Assembly: GCF_900103255.1 (NCBI RefSeq) | Contig: NZ_FMWS01000003.1 | Coordinates: 1-36,419, forward strand | Origin: Gilliamella bombi | GTDB taxonomy: Bacteria > Pseudomonadota > Gammaproteobacteria > Enterobacterales > Orbaceae | Direction of reading: 5' to 3' | Length of the DNA stretch: 36,419 bases | Shown: positions 15,513 to 23,643 of the stretch, piece after piece | Layout of the letters: each line of letters begins with the position of its first letter | How positions within the stretch are numbered: the stretch's first letter is position 1 | Made by a program: the position numbers and the translations under genes | The notes under the pieces: model-generated | Seen by the model: the letters and a program-made list of their open reading frames with translations, nothing else | Database searches by the model: none | Told to the model about the DNA's origin: nothing

Positions 15513-16171
15513 TATTTTGCTGCTCCTTTTTTACGTTTTTGAAATTCAGCTTCAGTGATACCGAGCAATCGCGCTGCTTCTTTTTCACTAGCAGACAGTA
15601 CTGCGGTATTAGCTTGTTGCTTAACTGGTTTATCAACCGATTTAGTTTGTTTTGCTGACAGCGATGCGATAGGGGGAATCGCATTAATCGCTGCTGATAG
15701 TGCTGCCACACCATACTTACGCCCAACAGCGGTTAGATAGCCAACGTTAGCATTTGTCACTTGCCCGCGACGTCGCCCGCGTTGCAGCAACTCATTAATC
15801 CCCGAGCTACCCGCACTTGCACAAAGTGCCGCGTGACGAGCGGAAAGTCGTTGATATGCCGAAACGGGCACTGCTTTTCTTAAATCAATACCGTTTAGTG
15901 CTGCTTCTTCAACGATAATTTCTGCCTCTTCAATTTCGCTGAGCGAGCTATCAACAACATCAACAATCTCGGTGATAGCAGATTCAGTTGTTGTTGCGCT
16001 TTCTAGTGCGTTGCTTACATCAACGGCGGCCTTTGATGCTTCCATTAACGCATTCAACTTTTCAGTAGCTTTGTTTGCAAACTCTGTTATGTTTTCATCA
16101 TTTAATTCAGTTGAATCATCAGTGCCCAAAACACCGAGCTGCACCAGAATGCGTCTTAATGCTTCATTCAT
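15512..16171 (-). CDS. Internal scaffold protein Z-like (in-frame start within gene I)
   Basis: The in-frame ATG at 16171 (residue 183 of gene I, MNEALRRILVQLG) is preceded by AAGGA at 7-8 nt, the strongest RBS in the gene. The resulting 219-residue product is Ala/Glu-rich and helical, fitting a scaffold. In Mu, gene Z is the 3' part of gene I, translated separately as scaffold, while full-length gpI is the protease. Internal initiation here is inferred from the RBS and the precedent. Confidence 0.6.
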   Translation of the reverse strand: MNEALRRILVQLGVLGTDDSTELNDENITEFANKATEKLNALMEASKAAVDVSNALESATTTESAITEIVDVVDSSLSEIEEAEIIVEEAALNGIDLRKAVPVSAYQRLSARHAALCASAGSSGINELLQRGRRRGQVTNANVGYLTAVGRKYGVAALSAAINAIPPIASLSAKQTKSVDKPVKQQANTAVLSASEKEAARLLGITEAEFQKRKKGAAK

Positions 16172-16717
16172 TTTTATTTCCTTTTGTTCATCTTCGTTAA
16201 AAAATTCAGCCGCTAGCGCAACTAACGATTTAATTTCAAGCAAAGCCGGATCGTTAGTTATTGCCGCCATCCGCAAATAAAGTGGATGCCCTTTTTCGTC
16301 GTACGGAAAAACAGCGGATAAGTCATTAAATTGCTCGCTTGCAATTTCAGACTCAGCGATAGGAGTCCATTTCGGACGTATGTATATGCCGTCAGGTCTC
16401 CATTGTATGTCTTGTGACGGGTTAACAATTCGCCCAGCAGCGGGCGCTTTTTGCCCATTTTCATTTTTGTAAAGCGTTTGGTGGTCGTAATCGATAAGAA
16501 TCGGCTTACCCTTACTTTCATCGATTGTGCGTTGAATGAATGCAGTAGCTATGTTTTCATCTAAAAACCAGCAGCCACTTTCGACATCAAACGGGCGACC
16601 ATCGCGGGCTTTAAATTCGCCTGCCGGTAGTAATTGATACCAACCATCACCAGCCGCATTTAATGTTGCTGATAAAATGGCAATCTTGTTTTTGTTGAGT
16701 GTGTTTTTCGTTTTCAT
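15512..16717 (-). CDS. Head maturation protease gpI with C-terminal scaffold
   Basis: A 401-residue protein of the Mu phage I family. The protease domain occupies residues 1-170 with WYQLLPAGEFKARDGRPF, PILIDYDHQT and YLRMAAITNDPAL (family core). The C-terminal 220 residues are Ala/Glu-rich, coiled, scaffold-like. The ATG at 16717 is the only usable start: an in-frame stop lies 9-11 nt upstream and there is no Shine-Dalgarno. A -10-like box ends 7 nt before the ATG, so the transcript may be leaderless. It cleaves the scaffold during head maturation. Confidence 0.9.
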   Translation of the reverse strand: MKTKNTLNKNKIAILSATLNAAGDGWYQLLPAGEFKARDGRPFDVESGCWFLDENIATAFIQRTIDESKGKPILIDYDHQTLYKNENGQKAPAAGRIVNPSQDIQWRPDGIYIRPKWTPIAESEIASEQFNDLSAVFPYDEKGHPLYLRMAAITNDPALLEIKSLVALAAEFFNEDEQKEIKMNEALRRILVQLGVLGTDDSTELNDENITEFANKATEKLNALMEASKAAVDVSNALESATTTESAITEIVDVVDSSLSEIEEAEIIVEEAALNGIDLRKAVPVSAYQRLSARHAALCASAGSSGINELLQRGRRRGQVTNANVGYLTAVGRKYGVAALSAAINAIPPIASLSAKQTKSVDKPVKQQANTAVLSASEKEAARLLGITEAEFQKRKKGAAK

Positions 16718-16723
16718 GCCGCT

Positions 16724-16758
16724 AGATTAACGGCTAGGAAAATTTATTGGGTTTGTGG
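16724..16758 (-). promoter_or_regulatory. Predicted late promoter PI before gene I
   Basis: CCACAAACCCAA at 16758-16747 is followed after exactly 17 nt by TAATCT at 16729-16724. The expected start is near 16717, the A of the gene I start codon. In Mu the PI late promoter lies at the same place. The upstream flank is also shared with the gp45 copy (TGTTTGAAAC before the motif). No -35 consensus is present. Confidence 0.65.
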
Positions 16759-16888
16759 CGTTTCAAACATTTTTAAGGAAGAAAACAAATAAGAAATAAA
16801 AAGAGGGGAGGAAAGCGAGAATTAAACCCGTTTAAAACACGTTTAAAAACGTCTAGAATCATTTAAATATTTTTACATGCAATACTTA

Positions 16889-17362
16889 TCATCTTTGGCT
16901 ATTAATCGCGTTAGAGAGCGTTACATTAATTATATCGATAATATCTCTAATACCGTATTGAGATAACCCCATATAAGGGCGTGCAGGAACGGATGCAGGC
17001 GCCACTGGCATATCTGGCGTACCGCCCAGCTGATGAATTGCCGCGTAAACTTTGTTTGAACCAATAACCGCACTGACAGCATCAAAATCAGTAGTTAATG
17101 ACATTGCCAAACCGCCCATTGTTCTATTTAGCATTTTACCGGTCAGTCCTTTGGCTGTTAACTTGGCAGCATAATTTGGCGTAAGTTGTTGCCACTGTCT
17201 GCCGGTTGTAGGGTCGGCTTCCTTTTGAAAAGCGTCATCAGCCTCACTTGCTAGCACGGCAGCAATGCCGCGAGTAATGGGCGTCATGTCTGCGCCAAGA
17301 CCTTGCAAGCGTTTTATACTGGCTTGGATTGCTTCATCACTGAACTTATAATCTATTTGCAT
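16889..17362 (-). CDS. Virion morphogenesis protein gpG
   Basis: A 157-residue protein of the Phage_tail_S / Mu gpG family, needed for tail completion or head-tail joining. It has the GADMTPITRGIAAVLASEADDAFQKE start region, the F..E.DP.TGR.W..L.P motif (DPTTGRQWQQL) and the C-terminal PARPYMGLSQYG. In Mu it lies between F and I, as here. The 170-nt gap after it holds the PI promoter and a purine-rich stretch. Confidence 0.88.
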   Translation of the reverse strand: MQIDYKFSDEAIQASIKRLQGLGADMTPITRGIAAVLASEADDAFQKEADPTTGRQWQQLTPNYAAKLTAKGLTGKMLNRTMGGLAMSLTTDFDAVSAVIGSNKVYAAIHQLGGTPDMPVAPASVPARPYMGLSQYGIRDIIDIINVTLSNAINSQR

Positions 17363-17395
17363 AATATTTAATCTTGTTTTATAGTTATCACTAAG

Positions 17396-17472
17396 CTGTG
17401 TACGGATAATGGTAATTCGGCATAAGCGCTCAGCGCCACATGTTTATGTGGGTTCAACTCCCACCACAGCAA
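17396..17472 (+). other. tRNA-like element, antisense to the head operon
   Basis: A 77-nt segment folds partly like a tRNA. The acceptor pairs are GCTGTG (17396-17401) with CACAGC (17466-17471), the D-arm is GGAT-AATGGTA-ATTC (17405-17419, with GG and A21-like residues), and the T-arm is canonical: GTGGG-TTCAACT-CCCAC (17449-17465). The middle 29 nt do not form a normal 5-bp anticodon stem. They can instead form CCACAT/ATGTGG, which competes with the T-arm. No CCA is encoded, and a terminator follows. It is either a degenerate tRNA or a tRNA mimic. Confidence 0.4.
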
Positions 17473-17473
17473 T

Positions 17474-17500
17474 AAGCCCTGCATGTCAGGGCTTTATTTA
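17474..17500 (+). terminator. Hairpin terminator after the tRNA-like element
   Basis: AAGCCCTG (17475-17482) pairs with CAGGGCTT (17488-17495), followed on the plus strand by TATTTATAT. It fits a terminator for a plus-strand RNA ending after 17472. On the minus strand it could also attenuate transcription after gene F, whose stop codon lies at 17498, but the U-run is poorer in that direction. Confidence 0.6.
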
Positions 17501-18817
17501 TATCCCGCCCTTGAGTACAGCATACAGCCCACCTTTTACGCTCTTTTGCAAATCAACTATGCTAGCTTTGTATGCGTTAATTACGATATCAAGCGCGTCT
17601 TTCTGCCCCTTCAAATTATATGGCGCATTAATAACAATTTTCATTGTGTCGCTACCTTTAGCTATATAAAGCAAATTATTCTTTTGCTTATCCCACAGCA
17701 CAGCTTGTGCATCAGCAATCAATTTAGGTAATGATTGATAATCTTTTAGAGTTAATTTAACGCCGGTTTTTTCATGCTTTAGGCTGTCAGCATGCAATAT
17801 ATTTTTTTCACTCACAGCAAATAATCTGGCTGGCTCAATCCCTGATATTTTTTTGACTTGCTCTGCAATATCATCAGTCATAAAACCTAATGGTTGCAAT
17901 GCGTTACTCGCTCGCCTTGTTGTTAAAATATTGCCGACCCACTCGGCAAATGCATCATGACGTGCAGGCGCATTATTTAATGATTGAATAACCTGCTGAC
18001 GTAGTTTTCTGTTTTGTAATGTTGTAAGTTTTTTGGCAATATTGATATCCGAACCCATGGCAGCACTACCAACATTACCCGACCAGCCGGCATCAGTTCG
18101 CATTGTTTGATTGCCTGATTTAAACTGTGTCACTTCAGATTGATACGCCTTACCCGTTGCATCATCAGTGCCGGTACTGACTTCATACGTTTCTAATTTC
18201 CCTTTACTTGACTCAACAGTTAACCCCTCACGCTCAACTTGGGCCTTAGTTAATGCACGAACACGGCAACGACACCCCCAGCCGTTGGGTGGGTAGAGCT
18301 TTTGCCAGATAGGATCGTCATATCTGAATACTTTTAAATGCAATGCGGCATGAGCTGCCCGTGTTCTATTATCCATGGTTGCAATATATTGCCAATAGGG
18401 ATGCGTTTCGCTACTAGCTAATTGTTGCTGATAACGGCCTGCCTGATACGCAGTAGCAAGATTTGTGCGGTAGATAGTACTTAGTCGCCTTGGGCTGCCG
18501 AGCTGTATTTCTTTTGCATTACCATCACTATCAACATTAATCTGCTTACCCCACCAGCCGAGCTTTTGAAGAACGGGCGTTAAATTCTTTTTAAACTCTC
18601 TTTCTGTTATTCCCATTGCTAGCGCTCTATCAAGCTCTAATTGAATAGATTCAAGCACATCAAGCGAGGTTGCCTTTGCAACCGTGAATGCTTGAGCGTG
18701 TGCTTGTGTTGACATTTCTTGCCAGTTCCATGTGATTTTATAACCTTTGGAGCGAAAGTAATCGACCGCAAGCTTAGGCTCTAACTTCATCGCATACCCC
18801 AGATCCACATCAAGCAT
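17498..18817 (-). CDS. Minor head protein gpF (SPP1 gp7-type, Mu gp30)
   Basis: A 439-residue head morphogenesis protein of the Phage_Mu_F/SPP1 gp7 family. The diagnostic motif is YWQYIATMDNRTRAAHAALH, with core DNRTRAAHA, followed by PPNGWGCRCRVRAL. It is a minor head component ejected or bound near the portal. It overlaps the portal stop by 8 nt. The C-terminal part, residues 280-430, contains a helical KDYQSLPKLIADAQ region and is more variable. Confidence 0.9.
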   Translation of the reverse strand: MLDVDLGYAMKLEPKLAVDYFRSKGYKITWNWQEMSTQAHAQAFTVAKATSLDVLESIQLELDRALAMGITEREFKKNLTPVLQKLGWWGKQINVDSDGNAKEIQLGSPRRLSTIYRTNLATAYQAGRYQQQLASSETHPYWQYIATMDNRTRAAHAALHLKVFRYDDPIWQKLYPPNGWGCRCRVRALTKAQVEREGLTVESSKGKLETYEVSTGTDDATGKAYQSEVTQFKSGNQTMRTDAGWSGNVGSAAMGSDINIAKKLTTLQNRKLRQQVIQSLNNAPARHDAFAEWVGNILTTRRASNALQPLGFMTDDIAEQVKKISGIEPARLFAVSEKNILHADSLKHEKTGVKLTLKDYQSLPKLIADAQAVLWDKQKNNLLYIAKGSDTMKIVINAPYNLKGQKDALDIVINAYKASIVDLQKSVKGGLYAVLKGGI

Positions 18818-20399
18818 TTAATCGCCCCCACAGTTGCGCAACAAAGATGCCACGGGCAATCATATCTTGAAGTTGCTCACTATCTAAATCACTGTACAGA
18901 TTTTCAATTTTATTTTTAGCTGTTGCTAAATCGTTTTGCATAATAATATCAACAATCGGCTTTAAAACGGGGTCGATCGTCTGCTGCCAGTCATTACCAG
19001 TAATTGCAGCAGGAGCTGCTTTTAACGGGTCGACCTCTTGACTAGCATTTAATGTTGCAAACCCTTTGGGGTTTTTAGCACTTAAAAATGCGGGCACTTG
19101 TGGTTCAGCTGCTTTAAGAATGTCGTCATCTTCAGAAGCTATCGGAATTTGTAACTTATCATGCACCCACGCCGTTGATATTTTCATGCCCATATTGACC
19201 AAGGTCGGCAAATTGCTGGCGTAGGTAGTCAAATCCTCGGGCTCACTTAAATCAAACTCAAAACGAGGGTGACGATTCGGATCGCTAAACGATTTACCGT
19301 TTAACATGTACAGTGGCATAATTAAATCACGAGTTAGCGTTGCAGCTAGCTGCTTAGCATCACTATCACGAACCTCAAAACGCACTTCGTTATGCACGTT
19401 CCCCAGTGCTTGTGAGCCAACACTACCGGCTTGGCTGGTTAGAGTTCCACCAAGTATTGCTTTAGACATACTAAGCTCAGCCCAGTTAACCATCGCAACG
19501 AACGGCTCTGCACCACCTTCAGCCGCACTTTTAAAATCCAGCTCCATGCCCGTTGGGATGATGCCGCCAGCATTATGCCCAATTTGCATCACAGCTTGTA
19601 ATAGCGTGTTTTTTTCGTTATCAGTAGCACCGGATGGGTACTTACCCACACGAATCGGTAGTCCATAAATTTCAATAAACTCAGCTAAATCGCGTATTGA
19701 ATAGTTTTTAAAAATAAATGGCCAAACTAGGGTGCGAATCAATCCGATTCGTGATAAATAACCGCTTTTGGATTTTGCAGTGTGAAATATCCAATTAAAG
19801 GGAGCAAGCTCTTGCCCTTCATGTGAACCATCACGTAATCGCAGCTCATTCTTATTGTCAGGATGACACTGAAACCAACTCTGATCACGATACTCAATAC
19901 CCGTTGGCAGCATTAATCCATCCACCTGCTCCCAGCCAGTAAACTCCTGACAGCTAAATCCCTTCAAAATTGCATCGGTTGCATCATAGACACAATCGTC
20001 AAACCACGTAAAAGACTCTATAATTTCCGTGAGCAACTCCGCATCTCGTTGCTCTGCATCAGTTGCACGGGGCGGGGGGACTATATGCCAATTTAAACCC
20101 TGCACCGCTCGACGCCGCTTACCTAATTCAGATTGCAAGTGCGTGTCCTTTTCTTCCATATCTTCCGCTAACTCGCATTGCGGGTACAATGTACCACGCT
20201 CCGCCTCTAACAATATTGAGGCAGCTCGTGCTGGAGTTAAACCGATTGATGGGTGCGTACTTTCATGACGCTTTATTATTATTGCGCTGTCATTTTGGCG
20301 CTCAGTTTGTGGCGTTTTAGCAACAGACGGCACGCTAAACTTGGGCTCAGTTGCTCGCTCAATAAGTGTTGATTTGTTACGTTTTAATAAACCTAGCAT
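18810..20399 (-). CDS. Portal protein (DUF935, Mu gp29)
   Basis: A 529-residue portal protein of the DUF935 family. Features are LTPARAASILLEAERGTLYPQCELAEDMEEKDTHLQSELGKRRRAV near the N-terminus (core DTHLQSELGKRRRAV), the stem region with RIGLIRTLVWPFIFKNYSIRDLAEF, and AILGGTLTSQAG. It forms the 12-fold portal vertex that docks the terminase. The ATG at 20399 was chosen because AAGGA lies 8 nt upstream and it overlaps the terminase stop (TAATG). An ATG at 20408 lacks room for an RBS. Confidence 0.92.
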   Translation of the reverse strand: MLGLLKRNKSTLIERATEPKFSVPSVAKTPQTERQNDSAIIIKRHESTHPSIGLTPARAASILLEAERGTLYPQCELAEDMEEKDTHLQSELGKRRRAVQGLNWHIVPPPRATDAEQRDAELLTEIIESFTWFDDCVYDATDAILKGFSCQEFTGWEQVDGLMLPTGIEYRDQSWFQCHPDNKNELRLRDGSHEGQELAPFNWIFHTAKSKSGYLSRIGLIRTLVWPFIFKNYSIRDLAEFIEIYGLPIRVGKYPSGATDNEKNTLLQAVMQIGHNAGGIIPTGMELDFKSAAEGGAEPFVAMVNWAELSMSKAILGGTLTSQAGSVGSQALGNVHNEVRFEVRDSDAKQLAATLTRDLIMPLYMLNGKSFSDPNRHPRFEFDLSEPEDLTTYASNLPTLVNMGMKISTAWVHDKLQIPIASEDDDILKAAEPQVPAFLSAKNPKGFATLNASQEVDPLKAAPAAITGNDWQQTIDPVLKPIVDIIMQNDLATAKNKIENLYSDLDSEQLQDMIARGIFVAQLWGRLNA

Positions 20400-21991
20400 T
20401 ACCAGCATCCTTTTTCGTAATTGGGTAAATCATCATATCTATTATTTCGACCTGTTTTGGCTCGTTCACGCTCGTGCTTACTTGGTAGCGTAGTAAACTC
20501 AGCAACAAACCCATTCATATAGCTTGCACGAACAGCCATAATGTAGGCAACACAACTATCACCATGTCGCTTCTGACCATCACTACCTTTATCTCGTGAT
20601 TTGTCGATTTTGGGTACACCACGAATTATCTGCAGATGTCGTTGGTCAATAATAATATCTTCGTCTTTAGGTATCTCGATAAAACCAGATTCGTATAACG
20701 CCTTATATTTTGGCGACCACTCTCGATAAAAATTCTCAGTAGTATGCACAGCATCAACCATTGATTGACCATAGCGTAATAGCAGCGCTTCACCCAGATA
20801 ACCACCGTTACCCGTGGCATCTGTTGCAATACCAACAATTCTTGGTGTGTTATCAATAATCAAAAAGGCAAGCTCTTTTTGCTGATTGTATGGCACATCA
20901 TGAAGCTCTATTGTTAATCGCATCTTACGAGTTGTGCTTTGTTCGATACTCTCAATCGCTATTGTTGACCTGTCACCATTTCGTGCAAAATCTTGACCGT
21001 AAGCATGGCGAGTTTCTTTATTTAATTTATCAAGTATTGGTTTGATTTTTTCATTGAAAAACGTTGTAATTTCAGTTGTTCGAGCAGGCTCAGTCCAAAG
21101 CATGTGCCCCTTGGGCATTTCGTAACGTATAACTTTATGCTCAGCTTTAGCCGCATTATCAATAAGGACACGAGGGATATAAGCACCGCCACCATTTTTT
21201 GGCACGCAATAATATTCTTCCAGTGCATCATCTTCAGTAAAGCAACCCTTTAATAAATCAGCTTTCCATTCGTCTTCTTTTTCCTGCGTCCAATCAATAT
21301 GATTAACTTGGCAAATTCGACGATAAAGCCCATCACAGCAAGCATCATCAAGCGTAATGGTATGAACAGCCCCTTTACGCTTGCCTTTTCTGATTTCCTG
21401 AATCAGCTCATTAAAATTATTATCAGTGCCATTGTGTGTTGAGATAATGCGCACTTTAGCACCCCACATCGTGAGAGCCATTGCCGCTTTCAAAAGCTCG
21501 GGCAAATATTCATGGAATGCTGCTTCATCTATTACCACGTTACCTTGCATACCGCGTAGATTTTTCGGATTTGATGAAAGCGCTTGAATTTTAAAACCTG
21601 ATGAAAAATAGATAACAAACGTTAAAACGTCCGTGCGCTCATTTTCAATAATCAGCGCCTCTTCAACAATTTCACTGACAGCATAATTAAATGCCTTAGC
21701 CCAGATTGCACATGCATCAATAAACTCACGCGCCATGTCTTTTGATGAGCCAACGTAAAACGTATTACGACCACCAGCGTCGCGACTCATTGCGCCAGTT
21801 AATGTTGCATCACAAGCTTCAGCCCAAGTTAACCCCGTTCGCCGTGATTTCTCAGCAACTTTTAAAACGGACGAATCAGCAACCCAACGCTTTTGATAGC
21901 CAAGCAGTACATCATCAGGATTAAATTCATTATTTAAAATGGCATTAACTGATGCTGAAACAGTTGTTATATCAGTTTTAAACTCAGTCAT
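20399..21991 (-). CDS. Terminase large subunit (Mu gp28)
   Basis: A 530-residue packaging ATPase/nuclease. The ATPase domain has a Walker A-like SRRTGLTW at residues 49-56 and Walker B NVVIDEAAFHE near residues 151-161, followed by RIISTHNGTDNNFNEL (motif C). The nuclease domain has YGQDFARNGDRSTIA and GIATDATGNGGYLGEAL with likely metal-binding Asp residues. It packages DNA by headful from the transposed genome with host flanks. It overlaps the small subunit stop by 1 nt. Confidence 0.93.
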   Translation of the reverse strand: MTEFKTDITTVSASVNAILNNEFNPDDVLLGYQKRWVADSSVLKVAEKSRRTGLTWAEACDATLTGAMSRDAGGRNTFYVGSSKDMAREFIDACAIWAKAFNYAVSEIVEEALIIENERTDVLTFVIYFSSGFKIQALSSNPKNLRGMQGNVVIDEAAFHEYLPELLKAAMALTMWGAKVRIISTHNGTDNNFNELIQEIRKGKRKGAVHTITLDDACCDGLYRRICQVNHIDWTQEKEDEWKADLLKGCFTEDDALEEYYCVPKNGGGAYIPRVLIDNAAKAEHKVIRYEMPKGHMLWTEPARTTEITTFFNEKIKPILDKLNKETRHAYGQDFARNGDRSTIAIESIEQSTTRKMRLTIELHDVPYNQQKELAFLIIDNTPRIVGIATDATGNGGYLGEALLLRYGQSMVDAVHTTENFYREWSPKYKALYESGFIEIPKDEDIIIDQRHLQIIRGVPKIDKSRDKGSDGQKRHGDSCVAYIMAVRASYMNGFVAEFTTLPSKHERERAKTGRNNRYDDLPNYEKGCW

Positions 21992-22560
21992 TACGCAATA
22001 CCTAAAATCATTTGTTTAATATTTTGTGCTGTTTCGGCACTCATGCCAGCTGTTCTTACCGCCTTTTCAGTTGATTCGGCAACTTCTTCAGCAAATGCAG
22101 CACGGATTTCTTTTTCTCGCTTATGACTAGCCATTGCTGCTTGCTCTACACGTTGAATTGCTAACGCCATTTGTGCTAATGCTTTCGGCTCTACAGCTTT
22201 GCCTTTTTCACTCATGTGCATCGACGTTTCAAAGGCTAATGTTCTAACAATTTCTTGTAGCAATTTACCGACGTCAGACGTCGGTGCATCTCCCAACTTT
22301 GCCGTCCACGCTTCTGCTACCTCCCTCGATTGACGGATTTTAGCGCCAATATCTTCCATGCGGGTTGCATAGCGATTTAATCCGGTGCGGCTTAGTTTCA
22401 TATCATCACTAAGACCGTGCTCATCAATAAGCTCATTAATAGCCACACGAATATCTTGCTGTGTCATGCTTTTATCACGTAGTAGCTTGTGTAGCTCATC
22501 TTTGATGGCTTGCGGTAGCAAATCAACTTTAGACGGTCGCCCGCGTGTTTGTTTAGTCAT
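21991..22560 (-). CDS. Terminase small subunit-type DUF3486 protein (Mu gp27)
   Basis: A 189-residue protein of the DUF3486 family. It starts TRGRPSKVDLLPQAIKDELHKLLRD, with core GRPSKVDLLP, an HTH-like segment follows (LSRTGLNRYATRMEDIG), and a long helical C-terminal half. It is thought to recognise the phage end for packaging initiation with the large subunit. It overlaps the previous gene by 8 nt. Confidence 0.9.
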   Translation of the reverse strand: MTKQTRGRPSKVDLLPQAIKDELHKLLRDKSMTQQDIRVAINELIDEHGLSDDMKLSRTGLNRYATRMEDIGAKIRQSREVAEAWTAKLGDAPTSDVGKLLQEIVRTLAFETSMHMSEKGKAVEPKALAQMALAIQRVEQAAMASHKREKEIRAAFAEEVAESTEKAVRTAGMSAETAQNIKQMILGIA

Positions 22561-22852
22561 AGTCGCTTGCTCGTGGTTTTTTTACACCAATAACCGTTGC
22601 TCGCCCAGTTGCAACATCTTCACCGCGTCCCGTAATATCAGCAACAAAGCAGCCGGCCACATCTTGAAGTTTTACCAGATTTTGCTCAGCTAACCAGCTC
22701 ATGTATGAGCGCATTAAGTCACGACTGATGCGATGACCGTACTGATCCAAGCATGTTTGTAATACCGATTCATTTGCTGAGCCGCCACAGTCGCATAAAG
22801 CACGAAGTGCAACTAGTCGACGATCCTCATCTAGTAATTGTCTAAAGCTCAT
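22553..22852 (-). CDS. Winged-helix-like phage protein, VpaChn25_0724 family (Mu gp26-position)
   Basis: A 99-residue protein with RQLLDEDRRLVALRALCDCGGSANESVLQTCLDQYGH, MRSYMSWLAEQNLV and a C-terminal ATVIGVKKPR. The pattern matches a conserved Mu-like phage family upstream of the small terminase, with a winged-helix fold resembling ArsR-type regulators. Its role is unknown; DNA binding during packaging or regulation is possible. It overlaps both neighbours by a few nt. Confidence 0.8.
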   Translation of the reverse strand: MSFRQLLDEDRRLVALRALCDCGGSANESVLQTCLDQYGHRISRDLMRSYMSWLAEQNLVKLQDVAGCFVADITGRGEDVATGRATVIGVKKPRASDYD

Positions 22853-23175
22853 TTTTTGCTTTCCTTTAATTCGTTTTCTAATAAAAGATTGCTGATCCGT
22901 TTTACTCCGGCCAATTCGGGCTTTATCTCTTTAATATCACCACGCAACCCCGATATTTCAAGATTTAATTTATGGATATCATCCTTGGTTGGCAGTGACT
23001 CAAGTTGCCCCTGAATTGTCGAGACATCTTTTTTTAGTTTTGATACATCACTTGCAATAGCGTCTAGCTCTTCACGTTTTGCGAATTTTGTCGCTAAAAA
23101 CATCACTAAAAACGACAAGGCAAACGCCCCCAGAGAGCTAAGTGTCGACCAATGCTGCCGTAAAAAATCAATCAT
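22849..23175 (-). CDS. DUF2730 membrane-anchored coiled-coil protein (Mu gp25-like)
   Basis: A 108-residue protein with one N-terminal TM segment (LSSLGAFALSFLVMFLATKF) followed by a heptad-rich coiled coil, LDAIASDVSKLKKDVSTIQGQLESL. This layout is the DUF2730 family found in Mu-like phages next to the spanin/TraR genes. The function is unknown. Membrane position suggests a link to lysis or superinfection control, which is inference. Confidence 0.85.
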   Translation of the reverse strand: MIDFLRQHWSTLSSLGAFALSFLVMFLATKFAKREELDAIASDVSKLKKDVSTIQGQLESLPTKDDIHKLNLEISGLRGDIKEIKPELAGVKRISNLLLENELKESKK

Positions 23176-23390
23176 AATCGCCCCTGTTTTTTCTTAAGTT
23201 CATATATGTACTGACAATCAATACAGCGAACGATATAACCACCTGCATTTAATCGCTCAGCAGGGATTGGTTCATCACAATCAATACAGCTATCACTAAC
23301 TCGCTGTGGACGAACTCTATTAATATAGTTATCAATCTCTGTATTACGCAGCAATTGTTCTGTATCATTACTTTTATCGACCAAGTCCAT
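23172..23390 (-). CDS. TraR/DksA-type zinc-finger protein (Mu gp24-like)
   Basis: A 72-residue protein with a four-Cys zinc finger: CIDC, then 17 residues later CIDC (CIDCDEPIPAERLNAGG...RCIDCQ). This is the C-terminal module of TraR/DksA proteins, which bind the RNA polymerase secondary channel and mimic ppGpp/DksA effects on promoters. It may tune late or host transcription. It overlaps the Rz1 gene at its start and DUF2730 by 4 nt. Confidence 0.9.
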   Translation of the reverse strand: MDLVDKSNDTEQLLRNTEIDNYINRVRPQRVSDSCIDCDEPIPAERLNAGGYIVRCIDCQYIYELKKKQGRL

Positions 23391-23643
23391 TTCGTAGTTT
23401 TCCCCACTCTGTAATAATTTTTATGTTGTTTTCTAATCGCTGACAGTAAGCGCCGTATTGTGTAGCAAACCGCAACAGTTCGGCGGGCTTGCCGTTTTTG
23501 GGAGGCAACGGCCTTACTGGTAGCGTCATAGCCGATGATGGCGGCTTGTTATTTACAATCGTAGCCATAGGCTCTTTTGTAGATGCACAAGCTGTCAGCA
23601 CCAATGCCGTTATAAGTAGCACCGTCTTTTTTAATCGCATCAT
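23374..23643 (-). CDS. Outer-membrane spanin lipoprotein (Rz1-like)
   Basis: An 89-residue lipoprotein with signal peptide and lipobox LTAC (Cys19), then a Pro-rich stretch (PVRPLPPKNGKPAEL). It is encoded in a different frame, starting inside the last third of the Rz-like gene, the classic overlapping Rz/Rz1 arrangement. It would pair with the inner-membrane spanin to fuse inner and outer membranes at the end of lysis. GGAG precedes the ATG. Confidence 0.85.
   Translation of the reverse strand: MMRLKKTVLLITALVLTACASTKEPMATIVNNKPPSSAMTLPVRPLPPKNGKPAELLRFATQYGAYCQRLENNIKIITEWGKLRNGLGR

Noticed and set aside
19306-19668. Plus-strand frame opposite the portal gene
   Set aside because: Antisense to the conserved DUF935 coding region, with no RBS or recognisable motif.
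20295-20325. Another GTTTGTGGCGTTT match inside the portal gene as a fourth late promoter
   Set aside because: Lacks the full 12-mer (no TTGGG part) and has no -10-like hexamer 17 nt away in the right place.
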